Source: Pseudooceanicola sediminis
GTDB lineage: Bacteria > Pseudomonadota > Alphaproteobacteria > Rhodobacterales > Rhodobacteraceae
Direction: 5' to 3'
Assembly (NCBI RefSeq): GCF_003575965.1
Contig: NZ_QWJJ01000014.1
Coordinates: forward strand, 62,001 to 126,000
DNA length: 64,000 bases
The translations under genes and the position numbers were made by a program. Of the stretch, positions 20,715-29,729 are shown one piece after another. The number at the start of each line of letters is the position of its first letter. Positions within the stretch are counted from its first letter, which is position 1. Below the pieces are notes generated by a model. The model ran no database searches and was not told where the DNA came from. It saw only the letters and a list, made by a program, of their open reading frames with translations.

Positions 20715-22058
20715 TTATGCGCCGGGGTTGCACTCGCCCAGGGCGCCGCCCGCGAACATCGGATGCTCGGGGTCGTAGGTGACCTGATCAACCGGCGTGA
20801 CCTCGACGATTTCCACCAGGTGGAATTCGTCCTGCGGGTCCTCGGCGCCCTTCACGACCAGCACGTCCTTGAAGCACTGGTGGTCATCGGCGCGGTACAG
20901 GGTCTTGCCGTTGCCCAGGCCGTCGAACTCGAACCCTGCAAGGGCTTCGCCCACGGCGCAGGGGTTGAACGACCCGGCACGCTCGACCGCGTCCGCGTAC
21001 AGCAGTGTCTGCGCATAGCAGGTCTGTGCAGCCTGGCTTGGCGGAAAGCCGTACTTGGTGCCAAAGCTTTTGACAAAGGCGGCGGTGCCCTCGTCGCTCA
21101 GCTTCCAGTCCCAGTTCTGCGATCCGACGATGCCCTTGATGTTCTGACCGGCACCCTTGGCCATCAGCTCGGAATACAGCGGCACGACGATCTCGAAGTT
21201 CTTGCCGTTGACCTGCTTTTCACGCAGCCCGAACTGCACGGCGTTGGTGAGCGAGTTCACCATGTTTCCGCCGTAGTGGTTCAGGACCAGAACGTCGGCA
21301 CCCGAGTTCAGCACGGGTGCGATGTAGGACGAGAAGTCGGTCGCCGCCAGCGGGGTCAGCACGTTGTTGACCGTGGTCCAGCCAAGGGCCTCCGTCGCGG
21401 CCTGGATCGATTCCTGCTGCGTCCAGCCCCAGGTGTAATCCGCCGTCAGGTGATAGGCGGCACGGTCGCTGCCATAGAGCTTTTCCAGCACGGGCGCCAG
21501 CGCCGCCGCCGACATGTACGCGTTGAAGAAGTGCCGGAAACCGTTGGCCTTCTTGTCCTTGCCGGTGGTGTCGTTGGAGTGTGTCAGCCCGGCCATGAAG
21601 ATCACGCCCGCTTCCTGGCACAACCCCTGCACGGCCACCGCCACGCCCGACGACGAACCGCCGGTGATCATGATCGCGCCATCTTTTTCGATCATCGACT
21701 TGGCACTGGCGCGCGCCGCATCGGATTTGGTCTGGGTGTCGCCGGTCACATAGGCGACCTTCTTGCCCATGATGCCGTTGCCGCCAAGCGCCTTGGAGCT
21801 GAAGGTGTTCAGCATCCCGCCGTCGCCTTCGCCGTTCAGATGCTCGACCGCCAGTTCGTAGGCGCGCAGCTCGTCCGCGCCCTCGTCGGCATAGGGGCCG
21901 GATTGGGGAACGTTGAAGCCCAGCGTGACGGTGCCGCCCGTCGGTTCATTGGTAAAGGCCGAGGCCGAGGACGCGGTGAAGATGGTCGGCAGGGCCAACC
22001 CCGCGCCACCCACGGCACCGGACTTCAGCAGCCCTCGGCGTGTCAGTAATTTCGACAT
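20715..22058 (-). CDS. Tat-exported periplasmic binding protein of the ABC importer
   Basis: First gene of the importer operon. 447 residues, Peripla_BP_6 (LivJ/AmiC-like) fold. The N-terminus carries a twin-arginine signal (LLTRRGLLKSG, then a hydrophobic stretch to about residue 35), so it folds before export. Body features: VTLGFNVPQSGPYADEG, SMIEKDGAIMITGGSSSGVA, DYTWGWTQQES. GGGAGGA lies about 5 bases before the ATG at 22058. It is divergent from the ScfR regulator, which probably controls it. The ligand is unknown; a short-chain carboxylate or amide is plausible from the acs context. Confidence 0.9.
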   Translation of the reverse strand: MSKLLTRRGLLKSGAVGGAGLALPTIFTASSASAFTNEPTGGTVTLGFNVPQSGPYADEGADELRAYELAVEHLNGEGDGGMLNTFSSKALGGNGIMGKKVAYVTGDTQTKSDAARASAKSMIEKDGAIMITGGSSSGVAVAVQGLCQEAGVIFMAGLTHSNDTTGKDKKANGFRHFFNAYMSAAALAPVLEKLYGSDRAAYHLTADYTWGWTQQESIQAATEALGWTTVNNVLTPLAATDFSSYIAPVLNSGADVLVLNHYGGNMVNSLTNAVQFGLREKQVNGKNFEIVVPLYSELMAKGAGQNIKGIVGSQNWDWKLSDEGTAAFVKSFGTKYGFPPSQAAQTCYAQTLLYADAVERAGSFNPCAVGEALAGFEFDGLGNGKTLYRADDHQCFKDVLVVKGAEDPQDEFHLVEIVEVTPVDQVTYDPEHPMFAGGALGECNPGA

Positions 22059-22110
22059 GAAAATCCTCCCTTGGATTTGGTGCGGCAGCGCCTCCTCCGC
22101 GCTGGTCGCG

Positions 22111-22124
22111 TGCACGAACGTGCA
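22111..22124. promoter_or_regulatory. Inverted repeat in the importer/regulator divergent region
   Basis: TGCAC-N4-GTGCA, 53 bp upstream of the binding-protein start; the right half continues as GTGCAAA. Candidate operator only. Confidence 0.35.
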
Positions 22125-22186
22125 AAGGGATCATCGCACCGGTGGCGAAAATTCTGCAACAACTCCTTTTGATTGCTTGATTTTTT

Positions 22187-22229
22187 TGTAAATAAATAAA
22201 CAATGAAGCCGTGAGGTCTGTAAATAAAT
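22187..22229. promoter_or_regulatory. Direct repeats TGTAAATAAAT, 32-bp period
   Basis: Exact 11-bp copies at 22187-22197 and 22219-22229 within an AT-rich island in an otherwise GC-rich window. The 32-bp period is close to three helical turns, so both copies face the same side of the DNA. They sit between the divergent importer operon and the ScfR gene. Confidence 0.5.
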
Positions 22230-22273
22230 TCTATCGCACCGCAGAAATTCGTTGAAATAGCAGGGGAATTTGC

Positions 22274-23614
22274 ATGGCCCGAACGCTGACCGGCACACGC
22301 ATTCGTGACCGAAGGACGATGCGCGGGATGCGTCAGGCGGATCTGGCGCGCCTGTCGGGCATATCGGCCAGCTACCTGAACCTGATCGAACACAACAAAC
22401 GCAGAATCGGCGGCTCGCTGCTGCTCTCCATCGCCGCCGCGCTGGACGTCGAACCCTCGGCCCTGTCCGAAGGGGCCGAGGCGGCCTTGCTGGCGACCCT
22501 GCGCCAGGCGGCCGCCGATCGCGCCGAAGCGGGCGCCGAACTGACCCAGGTCGAGGAATTCGTCGGCCGCTTTCCCGGCTGGGCGCAATTGCTGGCCGCA
22601 CAGCAACGTCGCCTTGGCGCGCTGGAACAGGCGGTCGAAGCCCTGACCGACCGGCTGGCGCATGACCCCCACCTTGCCGCCTCGATGCACGAGGTGCTCT
22701 CGACCGTCACGGCCATCCATGCCTCGGCAGAAATCCTTGTCGCGGAAACCCGGATCGAACCGGAATGGCGCGAACGCTTTCATCGCAACATCGCGGAGGA
22801 CTCGGCGCGGCTCGCCGAAGGGGCCCGCCGCCTGGTGGACGAGATCGAGGCCGGAGGTCAGCGCGATGCGACCCTCTCCTCGCCCCAGGACGAGGTCGAG
22901 GCCTTCCTGTCCGATCATGACTTTCACATCCCCCTGCTGGAAGAGACCCCCACCCCGGACGCGGTCGAGGGCGTGCTGGCCCAGGCCGGTGGGCGCCTCT
23001 CCACCGCCTCGGCCCGCCTGATCGCGCGCCGTTTCCTGGATCTCTATGCGCTCGATGCCCGCGCGCTGCCGCTGGACACGGTCGCGCAGGCCATTCCTGA
23101 GGCCCCGGCGCGGCTTGATCCGGCACAGCTCGCCACCCGCTTTGGCGTCGATCCGGGGCGGATGATGCGGCGCTTGGCGACGCTGCCCGGCGCGGTTCTG
23201 GCCGATCTGGGACAGCCGCCCCTGGGTCTGGTGGCCTGCGATGCCTCGGGTACGCTGACCTTTCGCAAGCCGCTCGCGCCGTTCCCGTTGCCGCGCGTCG
23301 GGGCGGCCTGTCCGCTCTGGCCGCTGTTCCAGGCCCTCAGCCGGCCGATGATGCCGCTGCGCCAGGTGATCCGGCTGGCCGGGCGGTCAGAGGGGGTGTT
23401 CCTGACCCATGCCATCGCCCAGCCCTATGGCCCGCAGGTGCCCAACCGCGATCCGATGTTCGAGGCGCACATGCTGATCCAGCCCACCACGGTCGACCCC
23501 GCCCAGGATCCGGCGTCGGATGATCTGCCGCGCGTCGGCGTGACCTGCCGGATCTGCCCCAAAGCCGGGTGTCGGGGGCGGCGCGAGCCCTCGATCATGG
23601 CCGAGGCGCTCTGA
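22274..23614 (+). CDS. ScfR/RamB-type short-chain fatty acyl-CoA transcriptional regulator
   Basis: A 446-residue regulator of the XRE-type ScfR family (RamB, PccR, MccR), which senses acyl-CoAs and controls acetate or propionate genes. Residues 9-65 form a Cro/C1 helix-turn-helix (MRQADLARLSGISASYLNLI, then RIGGSLLLSIAAAL). The C-terminus has the family cysteine cluster C425-x2-C428-x4-C433 followed by GRREPSI. Residues about 132-192 resemble a histidine-kinase dimerisation helix pair (SMHEVLSTVTAIHASAEIL). It is divergent from the importer and 5.6 kb from acs. Confidence 0.88.
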   Translation: MARTLTGTRIRDRRTMRGMRQADLARLSGISASYLNLIEHNKRRIGGSLLLSIAAALDVEPSALSEGAEAALLATLRQAAADRAEAGAELTQVEEFVGRFPGWAQLLAAQQRRLGALEQAVEALTDRLAHDPHLAASMHEVLSTVTAIHASAEILVAETRIEPEWRERFHRNIAEDSARLAEGARRLVDEIEAGGQRDATLSSPQDEVEAFLSDHDFHIPLLEETPTPDAVEGVLAQAGGRLSTASARLIARRFLDLYALDARALPLDTVAQAIPEAPARLDPAQLATRFGVDPGRMMRRLATLPGAVLADLGQPPLGLVACDASGTLTFRKPLAPFPLPRVGAACPLWPLFQALSRPMMPLRQVIRLAGRSEGVFLTHAIAQPYGPQVPNRDPMFEAHMLIQPTTVDPAQDPASDDLPRVGVTCRICPKAGCRGRREPSIMAEAL

Positions 23615-23769
23615 TCCGCGGCTGTGTCGGGTAAAAATACAGCCCACAGGCATGTGAATGTTTCCCCACTCGCGCAAAGGCTGCTACCACTACGCCGATT
23701 GCTGTACCGCGCGGTGCCGATTTCCGTGGCGAAAATGGCCAATCGCTCTTCTGGGAGGGGGAGGAACGA

Positions 23770-24138
23770 ATGGGCAAATCTGTTCTCGTGATCGAGGATG
23801 AACCCAATATCATCGAGGCGATCAGCTTTATCCTGTCGCGGGATGGGTGGCATGTCGCGACCCATTCCAACGGCATCGACGCCGTCGAGGCGGTGCGCGC
23901 GCGGCGTCCCGATCTGGTGATCCTGGATGTCATGCTGCCGGGCCGCTCTGGCTACGACATTCTGCGGGAATTGCGTGCGGGGCCGGAAACCGGCGGATTG
24001 CCGGTGTTGATGCTGACCGCGCGCGGCCAGCCAAAGGACCGCGCGATGGCCGAGCAGATCGGCGCCAGTCGCTTCATGACGAAACCGTTTTCCAACGCCG
24101 AGGTGCTGGAGGCCGTCAACGACCTGATCCGCGCATGA
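23770..24138 (+). CDS. Single-domain response regulator receiver
   Basis: A 122-residue stand-alone receiver with no output domain. Acid pocket D10/E11, phospho-acceptor D53 (VILDVMLPG), T83 and K105 (FMTKPFS) are all present. The start has GGGAGGGGGAGGAACGA upstream. Its stop overlaps the next gene (ATGA), and the SLC5-histidine kinase follows, so it is the likely phosphorylation partner. With no DNA-binding domain it must act by protein contact or as a phosphate relay, unlike CrbR of gammaproteobacterial CrbS/R systems. Confidence 0.92.
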   Translation: MGKSVLVIEDEPNIIEAISFILSRDGWHVATHSNGIDAVEAVRARRPDLVILDVMLPGRSGYDILRELRAGPETGGLPVLMLTARGQPKDRAMAEQIGASRFMTKPFSNAEVLEAVNDLIRA

Positions 24139-24779
24139 GCCCGCGTCCCGGACCCCTGTTCCTGGAGCGGCGCGGGTATCGTCAGCGCCGCATGACCGAT
24201 GCCGCGCGCGTGCTGCCGATGCTGGGTCTGGTGCTGCTGGCCATGCCGTTGCTCTGGCCGCAGGGCGACGGGACATCGCGCGCTGTCGCGGTCGGGTCCG
24301 ATGTCGGGTCCGATCTCGCGTCCGATGCGTTCCCGGCGGGGGCCGATGCGTTCCCGGCGGGGGCCGATGCGTTTACGGCAGGTGGTGGGGTGGATACGGC
24401 CTTTGCCGGGGCGGATGTGGCCACCGGACTGGCTGCGCCGCAGGTCATGGCGACATCGCACGCGATGATCTACATCTTCGGGGTCTGGGCGTTGCTGGCG
24501 CTGGCCTCTGCAATCCTGGTCAGCCGCCTGTCGGACGAGGCGATCTTTGACCCCGACGCGCTACCCCGCCCACCCGACGCCGGGCGCGATGCCGCCGCAG
24601 GCGGACACGCGCGCCCCGATGCGGCGACACGGCAAGGAGAGGCCGCAGGCACGCCAGCTGCGGCGGTGCCCACCCCCGACCGCACGGCACCTGCCGCCGC
24701 AATGTCGCCTGATGATCCGGCTTCGGAACGCCCGCTTCCCGACGGAACTGCGCCGTCACATGATACCGGGGGGCGCTGA
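24135..24779 (+). CDS. Small two-helix membrane protein with internal repeats
   Basis: Not recognised. 214 residues from the ATGA overlap (a second ATG at 24192 is possible). Hydrophobic helix 1 (VLPMLGLVLLAMPLLW, about 27-42) and helix 2 (MIYIFGVWALLALASAILVS, about 112-131) flank a repetitive loop with GSDVGSD and GADAFPA units. The tail is Ala/Pro/Asp-rich and disordered. Both junctions overlap (ATGA with the receiver, TGATG with the kinase), so it is translated with that pair and probably works with it, perhaps as a small kinase accessory subunit (inference). Confidence 0.7.
   Translation: MSPRPGPLFLERRGYRQRRMTDAARVLPMLGLVLLAMPLLWPQGDGTSRAVAVGSDVGSDLASDAFPAGADAFPAGADAFTAGGGVDTAFAGADVATGLAAPQVMATSHAMIYIFGVWALLALASAILVSRLSDEAIFDPDALPRPPDAGRDAAAGGHARPDAATRQGEAAGTPAAAVPTPDRTAPAAAMSPDDPASERPLPDGTAPSHDTGGR
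24324..24380. repeat. 21-bp tandem repeat inside the small membrane protein gene
   Basis: Two exact 21-bp copies (24324-24344, 24345-24365) and a partial third, encoding GADAFPA-type heptads. In-frame expansion or contraction would change loop length without a frameshift. Confidence 0.75.
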
Positions 24780-27466
24780 TGGCCTCGCTCAACCTGCTGG
24801 TTGCGGTCAGCCTCATCTACGTGGCCTTCCTGTTCGCCGTTGCCTTCGGCGCGGAACGGGCGGCGATGAAGGGGCGGGCAGGGTGGCTGCGCTCTCCGGT
24901 CGTCTACACGCTGTCGCTGTCGATCTATTGCACCGCATGGACGTTTTATGGCGCGGTCGGGTACGCGGCCCGCTCGGGGCTGGAATATCTGACGATCTAC
25001 ATAGGTCCCTCGATCGTGATGATCGGCTGGGTCTGGGCGCTGCGCAAGATCGTGCGCATCGGCCGCAGCCAGCGCATCACCTCGGTCGCGGACCTGATCT
25101 CGTCCCGCTACGGCAAATCCAACCTGCTGGCCGTCGCCGTGACGCTGATCGCGGTTGTCGGCACCACGCCCTATATCGCGCTGCAACTGCAATCGGTGAC
25201 GCAAAGCGTCGCGGCCTTTGCGGCCGCCGACCCTTCGGTGGTGATCCCCGCAGACAACCGCGCCACCGCGCTCTGGGTGGCGGCGGGGCTGGCGGCCTTC
25301 ACGGTGCTGTTCGGCACGCGCAACCTCGATTCCAACGAACGCCATCACGGCGTCGTCATGGCCATCGCACTCGAGGCGGTGGTCAAGCTCTGCGCGCTGC
25401 TGGCCGTCGGCATCTTTACCGTCTGGGGCATCGGCGGCGGGGTGGGCCAGACTCTGGCGCGCATCGATGCCTCGGCCCAGCTGGGCCAATGGCAGATGGC
25501 GCCGGGGCGCTGGTCCGGCCTGATCTTCCTGTCCGGCGCGGCGCTGCTGTGCCTGCCGCGCATGTTCCAGGTCCTGGTGGTCGAGAACGAGGACGAGCGC
25601 CACCTGCGCACCGCCTCCTGGGCCTTTCCCGCCTACATGATCGCGATGAGCCTGTTTGTCATGCCGATTGCCGTCGCCGGCCTGTCGATGCTGCCCGACG
25701 GCGCCAACCCCGACATGTTCGTCCTCACCCTGCCGCTGTCCGAGGGGCGCACGGGGCTGGCGGTGTTTTCCTTCCTGGGGGGCTTTTCCTCGGCCACTTC
25801 GATGGTGATCGTCGCGGCCATCGCGCTCTCGACCATGGTGTCGAACCATATCGTCATGCCGATCTGGCTGTCGCTCAACGGCAAGGGCGCGATGGTGTCG
25901 GGCGACGTGCGCCACGTCGTCATCATGGCCCGCCGCGTCTCGATCATCGGGGTGCTGTTCCTGGGCTACCTCTATTACCGCCTGTCCGGTGGGGGCACGG
26001 CGCTTGCGGCGATCGGGTTGATCTCGTTTTCGGGCGTGGTGCAGTTTCTGCCCTCGATGCTGGGCGGCATCTTCTGGCGCGGCGCCACGCGCAACGGCGC
26101 GCTGGCGGGGCTGATCCTGGGCTTTGCGACCTGGCTCTGGTGCCTCTTCCTGCCGTCCTTCGGGGATGGCGTCGTCCTGCCTGCCGGGGTGTTGGCCCAC
26201 GGCCCCTGGGGCATCGGCTGGCTGCGCCCCTATGCGCTGTTCGGCATCACGGGCCTCGACCCGCTGGTGCATGGGGTCCTCTGGTCCATCCTGCTGAACA
26301 CGCTTGCCTTTCTCGGCCTGTCGATCTTTTCCTTCCCCTCCCCGATGGAGCGGCTGCAAGGCGCGCAGTTCGTCAACGTCTACCAGCATTCCGCCAGCCC
26401 GCGTGGCTGGTCCGGCGGCATCGCGCAAAGCGAGGACCTGATGATCATGGCGCAGCGCCTCCTCGGGGCGCACGAGGCGCAGAAACTGTTCCAGTCCGAG
26501 GCCGCGCGCCAGGGCGTGCAGGGCTATTTGCCCGATCCCAACGCCGCCTTCCTGCAACGGCTTGAGAGAGAGCTTTCCGGTTCGGTCGGGGCGGCCACCG
26601 CGCATGCCATGGTCGGTCAGATCGTCGGCGGTGCGGCCGTGTCCGTCGAAGACCTGATGGCCGTGGCCGATGAAACCGCGCAGATCATGGAATATTCCAG
26701 CCAGCTCGAGGCGAAGTCGGATGAACTGGTGCGCACGGCCCGCCAGCTGCGCGTCGCCAACGCCAAGCTGACCCAGCTTTCGGTGCAAAAAGACGCGTTC
26801 CTCAGCCAGATCAGCCACGAACTCCGCACCCCCATGACCTCGATTCGCGCCTTTTCCGAAATCATGCGCGACGCCCCCGGCCTGACCGAGGGGCAAAAGC
26901 ATAAATATGCAAACATCATCCACGACGAAACCGTGCGCCTGACGCGCCTGCTGGATGATCTGCTGGACCTTGCGGTGCTTGAAAACGGCCAGGTCAGCCT
27001 GAACCTGACGCGCGCCCGGCTCGGTGATATCCTGGATCATGCGGTGGCGGCGGCGAACGGCGATCACAGCACGATCAAACTGCGCCGCGACCGTGCGCAA
27101 GAAGCGATCTGGCTACAGACCGACAGCGACCGCCTGGCCCAGGTCTTCATCAACCTGATCGCGAATGCGGGCAAGTATTGCGACGCCCGCACCCCGGAAC
27201 TGCGCATCGCGGTGCGCCGCGCCGACGCCGCCCTGATGGTCGATTTCATCGACAACGGCGCGGGCATCGAAACCGAACAACAGGGCCTGATATTCGAGAA
27301 GTTTTCGCGCATCGGTGATCAGAAGGCAGGCGGCGCGGGCCTCGGCCTTGCCATCTGCCGCGAGATCATGTCGCGCCTCGGCGGGTCGATCACCTATCTG
27401 CCCGGGCAGGGGGGGGCGGCATTCCGTGTCACCCTGCCGTTGCAGGCGGCAATTGCTGCGCAATAG
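24779..27466 (+). CDS. SLC5 (sodium/solute symporter)-sensor histidine kinase fusion
   Basis: An 895-residue hybrid. Residues 1-~520 are a sodium:solute symporter domain with about 13 membrane segments (GRSQRITSVADLISSRYGKS, GFSSATSMVIVAAIALSTM). A linker with coiled-coil character (about 620-665) leads to HisKA with H680 (FLSQISHELRTPMTSIRAF) and an HATPase with N, G1 and G2 boxes (INLIANAGKY, DNGAGIE, GGAGLGLAICREI). The layout matches CbrA/CrbS-type kinases; CrbS senses acetate metabolism and drives acs in Vibrio and Pseudomonas. No PAS domain seen. Its start overlaps the previous stop. Confidence 0.93.
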   Translation: MASLNLLVAVSLIYVAFLFAVAFGAERAAMKGRAGWLRSPVVYTLSLSIYCTAWTFYGAVGYAARSGLEYLTIYIGPSIVMIGWVWALRKIVRIGRSQRITSVADLISSRYGKSNLLAVAVTLIAVVGTTPYIALQLQSVTQSVAAFAAADPSVVIPADNRATALWVAAGLAAFTVLFGTRNLDSNERHHGVVMAIALEAVVKLCALLAVGIFTVWGIGGGVGQTLARIDASAQLGQWQMAPGRWSGLIFLSGAALLCLPRMFQVLVVENEDERHLRTASWAFPAYMIAMSLFVMPIAVAGLSMLPDGANPDMFVLTLPLSEGRTGLAVFSFLGGFSSATSMVIVAAIALSTMVSNHIVMPIWLSLNGKGAMVSGDVRHVVIMARRVSIIGVLFLGYLYYRLSGGGTALAAIGLISFSGVVQFLPSMLGGIFWRGATRNGALAGLILGFATWLWCLFLPSFGDGVVLPAGVLAHGPWGIGWLRPYALFGITGLDPLVHGVLWSILLNTLAFLGLSIFSFPSPMERLQGAQFVNVYQHSASPRGWSGGIAQSEDLMIMAQRLLGAHEAQKLFQSEAARQGVQGYLPDPNAAFLQRLERELSGSVGAATAHAMVGQIVGGAAVSVEDLMAVADETAQIMEYSSQLEAKSDELVRTARQLRVANAKLTQLSVQKDAFLSQISHELRTPMTSIRAFSEIMRDAPGLTEGQKHKYANIIHDETVRLTRLLDDLLDLAVLENGQVSLNLTRARLGDILDHAVAAANGDHSTIKLRRDRAQEAIWLQTDSDRLAQVFINLIANAGKYCDARTPELRIAVRRADAALMVDFIDNGAGIETEQQGLIFEKFSRIGDQKAGGAGLGLAICREIMSRLGGSITYLPGQGGAAFRVTLPLQAAIAAQ

Positions 27467-27544
27467 CGTCGGCTCTAAAGGCGATGGTAACCTTCTGGCC
27501 CCTACAACCGAGGGGATTGTCCGCATGAGGCGGTGGCGGAGCGT

Positions 27545-28783
27545 ATGGTAAACGGCAATTCAAATGCAGTGCTGCGCAGAAAGGCGGTGGCTGCGCGCGA
27601 GGTCTATCAGGCCCGTGCGATGTCGCCTGAAAAAGCCTTGCGTCTGGCCCTGTCCAAAAGCGCGGATGATCTGCTGGATCTGCCGCTTGTCGTGATGTCG
27701 ACCGAGTACGAATTCATCGCGGCCGAAGCACTCAGCGCCATGCTCAGCGATGAAGAGCTGCTGATGCTGCTGGATGGGCACGGCGGGACCGCGGGTGCGG
27801 TGTCGCTGGATCTTCAGGCAACCTCGGCACTGGTCGAACAAAGCACGATGGGCCGTGTCAGCCCGCTGGCCGCCGATCCCCGCGCAACCACCGCGACCGA
27901 CGCCGCGCTGGTCGCTCCTTTGCTTGACGATGTGTTGCTGCGCGCCGCGATGATGCTGGAGGGCGACCCGGCGGCGGACTGGCTCACCGGGTATTGCTTT
28001 GGCGTGCGCATCGAAAACAAGCGGCTGCTGGGGTTGGCGCTGCGCGCGACCGACTTTCACGTCTTCCGCATTCAGATCGACCTGGCCGGGCTGAAACAGG
28101 GCCGCATCCTGCTTGCCCTTCCCGACCGCGAGGCGATCCCGGACGAGGCCGCCTTGCAGGAAGGCGCGGATCGGGACCGCAGCAATATCAGTGCGGCTGT
28201 CATGTCGGCCCCGGCTGTCATCGACGCCGTGCTGCATCGCCTGTCGATGCCGCTGGCGCAGGTCACGCGCCTCAAACCTGGCGACATGATCCCGATTTCG
28301 CGCGAGGCGCTGTCGTCGACGCGCCTGGAAACGGGCCGTGGGCAATGCCTGGGCAAGGTGCGGTTGGGGCAGGTCAACGGATTTCGTGCGGTGCGCCTGA
28401 CCATGGATGGCCTGGCCGAAGCGCGCTCCGCGATCGAGGCGGGCGAGGGCGATGGCCTGGGCACCTCTGCCTTTGGCGGCGGGCGTGGCCTTGGCGCAGA
28501 TGCGGACGATGCCGACGAACTGCCGATGCTGGGCGGTCTGCCGGGCGCGGATGATCTGCCCGATCCGGGCGATTTTTCCGCCGACGCCGCTGTCGGGGAA
28601 ACAGAGACCGACGATCTGCCCGCACTCGGCGATTTTCCCGCGATGGGCGACCTTCCCGACCTGCCGGACCTGTCCGACCTGCCGGAACTGTCCGGCGGCG
28701 ACGACACGGACGAAGAAGATGGCGGATTCGCCGGCGGCTTTCCGATGATGTCCATGGGCGACCTGCCAGACCTCGAACCCTAG
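27545..28783 (+). CDS. Orphan FliM/FliN (SpoA)-domain protein with acidic repeat tail
   Basis: About 412 residues. The middle (about 220-300) carries a SpoA surface-antigen-like domain as in FliM/FliN (HRLSMPLAQVTRLKPGDMIP, then LGQVNGFRAVRL). The C-terminal ~100 residues are acidic, with repeated D-L-P motifs (DLPALGDFPAMGDLPDL). The start is uncertain: ATG 27545 has GGAG close upstream; a GTG at 27533 is possible. It lies 78 bp after the kinase on the same strand. No other flagellar genes are in the window, so whether it joins a motor C-ring or another complex is open. Confidence 0.75.
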   Translation: MVNGNSNAVLRRKAVAAREVYQARAMSPEKALRLALSKSADDLLDLPLVVMSTEYEFIAAEALSAMLSDEELLMLLDGHGGTAGAVSLDLQATSALVEQSTMGRVSPLAADPRATTATDAALVAPLLDDVLLRAAMMLEGDPAADWLTGYCFGVRIENKRLLGLALRATDFHVFRIQIDLAGLKQGRILLALPDREAIPDEAALQEGADRDRSNISAAVMSAPAVIDAVLHRLSMPLAQVTRLKPGDMIPISREALSSTRLETGRGQCLGKVRLGQVNGFRAVRLTMDGLAEARSAIEAGEGDGLGTSAFGGGRGLGADADDADELPMLGGLPGADDLPDPGDFSADAAVGETETDDLPALGDFPAMGDLPDLPDLSDLPELSGGDDTDEEDGGFAGGFPMMSMGDLPDLEP

Positions 28784-29294
28784 ATGGCGCGCATCGGGTG
28801 ATGTCCCAGCAAGCCGAGCGATTGTCGCCCCACCGCTGAACGACCGCGGTGCTGGCGCGCATGGCCCCTGTCATGGCGGCTGTCCGATGATCAGGGATCA
28901 GCGACCCGCCAATTTGACCCGCCAGATTTCCCGCGCTCGGGGCACCTTGGAGGCGAGGTTCGGCGCCGGGCTGCGCAAAGGCGTCGTCCCGCCCCGGACT
29001 GTTCCGGCCATCGCAAGAGGCTCTTGCCTTTGGTGGTCACCCGGTGCGTTGCGAACGCGCCCGCCGGATATGGGGCCGGGGGACCGTCCCATCAGACCTC
29101 GCACCGCCACGCCGACCCTCATCTGGGGCTTGCGCCTTTGGTCGCGCCTTGGCCACCCCGCGTCACGGGCGTGATCCGGGGCGCCTGCTGGCGTGTCTTT
29201 GATGGGGCACTTCAGGCGACAGACACCGCCTTGTTACCGCCCAAATACCGACGTGAATACCGCCGCGAATTTGCGCCGTTTCGTGGCGTCGACT
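28784..29294. other. 511-bp region without a supported gene
   Basis: Lies between the SpoA-domain gene and the converging persulfide operon. No frame with family features and no clear terminator hairpin seen. Confidence 0.5.
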
Positions 29295-29720
29295 CTATTC
29301 GGCCAGCTGTGCCAGACGGGGCCGCAAACCGGACAGGTCATAGCCGGCCTTGGCCGCGGTCGACAGGATCTCGTCGACATCCCCGCCCGCCGATGCCTGT
29401 CCCAGCGACCAGATTACCGTGCAGCGGGTGCCCGATGCGCAATAGGCCAGAACCGGCCCACCCGCCGAAGCTGCGGCGTCCATCTGCTTGGAAATGTTGT
29501 CAGAAGTCATGGTGTCATGGGTCAGAGGCAGGACGAAAAAGTCGATACCTGCGGCCTTTGCGGCCTCCGCCATGGCGGCGGCCTGCAAGGGTTCGGGGTT
29601 CTCGCTGTCGGGCCGGTTGCAGATCACACGGGCGAACCCGGCATCCTTGAGGGCCGTGAAATCAGACGGCTCGATCTGCGGCGAAACGGCGTATGCGGGG
29701 GTGATCTGACGAATATCCAT
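29295..29720 (-). CDS. DUF442 (TIGR01244) beta-lactamase-hydrolase-like phosphatase/sulfurtransferase
   Basis: A 141-residue protein of the DUF442 family, a dual-specificity-phosphatase-like fold often fused to or encoded beside persulfide dioxygenases (Blh proteins). The active-site loop is C94-ASGT-R99 (YCASGTRC), with a second cysteine at C100 and D69 (LPLTHDT) as possible general acid. Last gene of the sulfide/persulfide operon, 9 bp after the DUF6691 gene. Likely handles persulfide sulfur rather than phosphate (inference from context). Confidence 0.88.
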   Translation of the reverse strand: MDIRQITPAYAVSPQIEPSDFTALKDAGFARVICNRPDSENPEPLQAAAMAEAAKAAGIDFFVLPLTHDTMTSDNISKQMDAAASAGGPVLAYCASGTRCTVIWSLGQASAGGDVDEILSTAAKAGYDLSGLRPRLAQLAE

Positions 29721-29729
29721 GACTGATCC

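Noticed and set aside
20715-20741. Riboswitch or sRNA in the 3' region of the binding protein
   Set aside because: No fold beyond the hairpin at 20671-20701.
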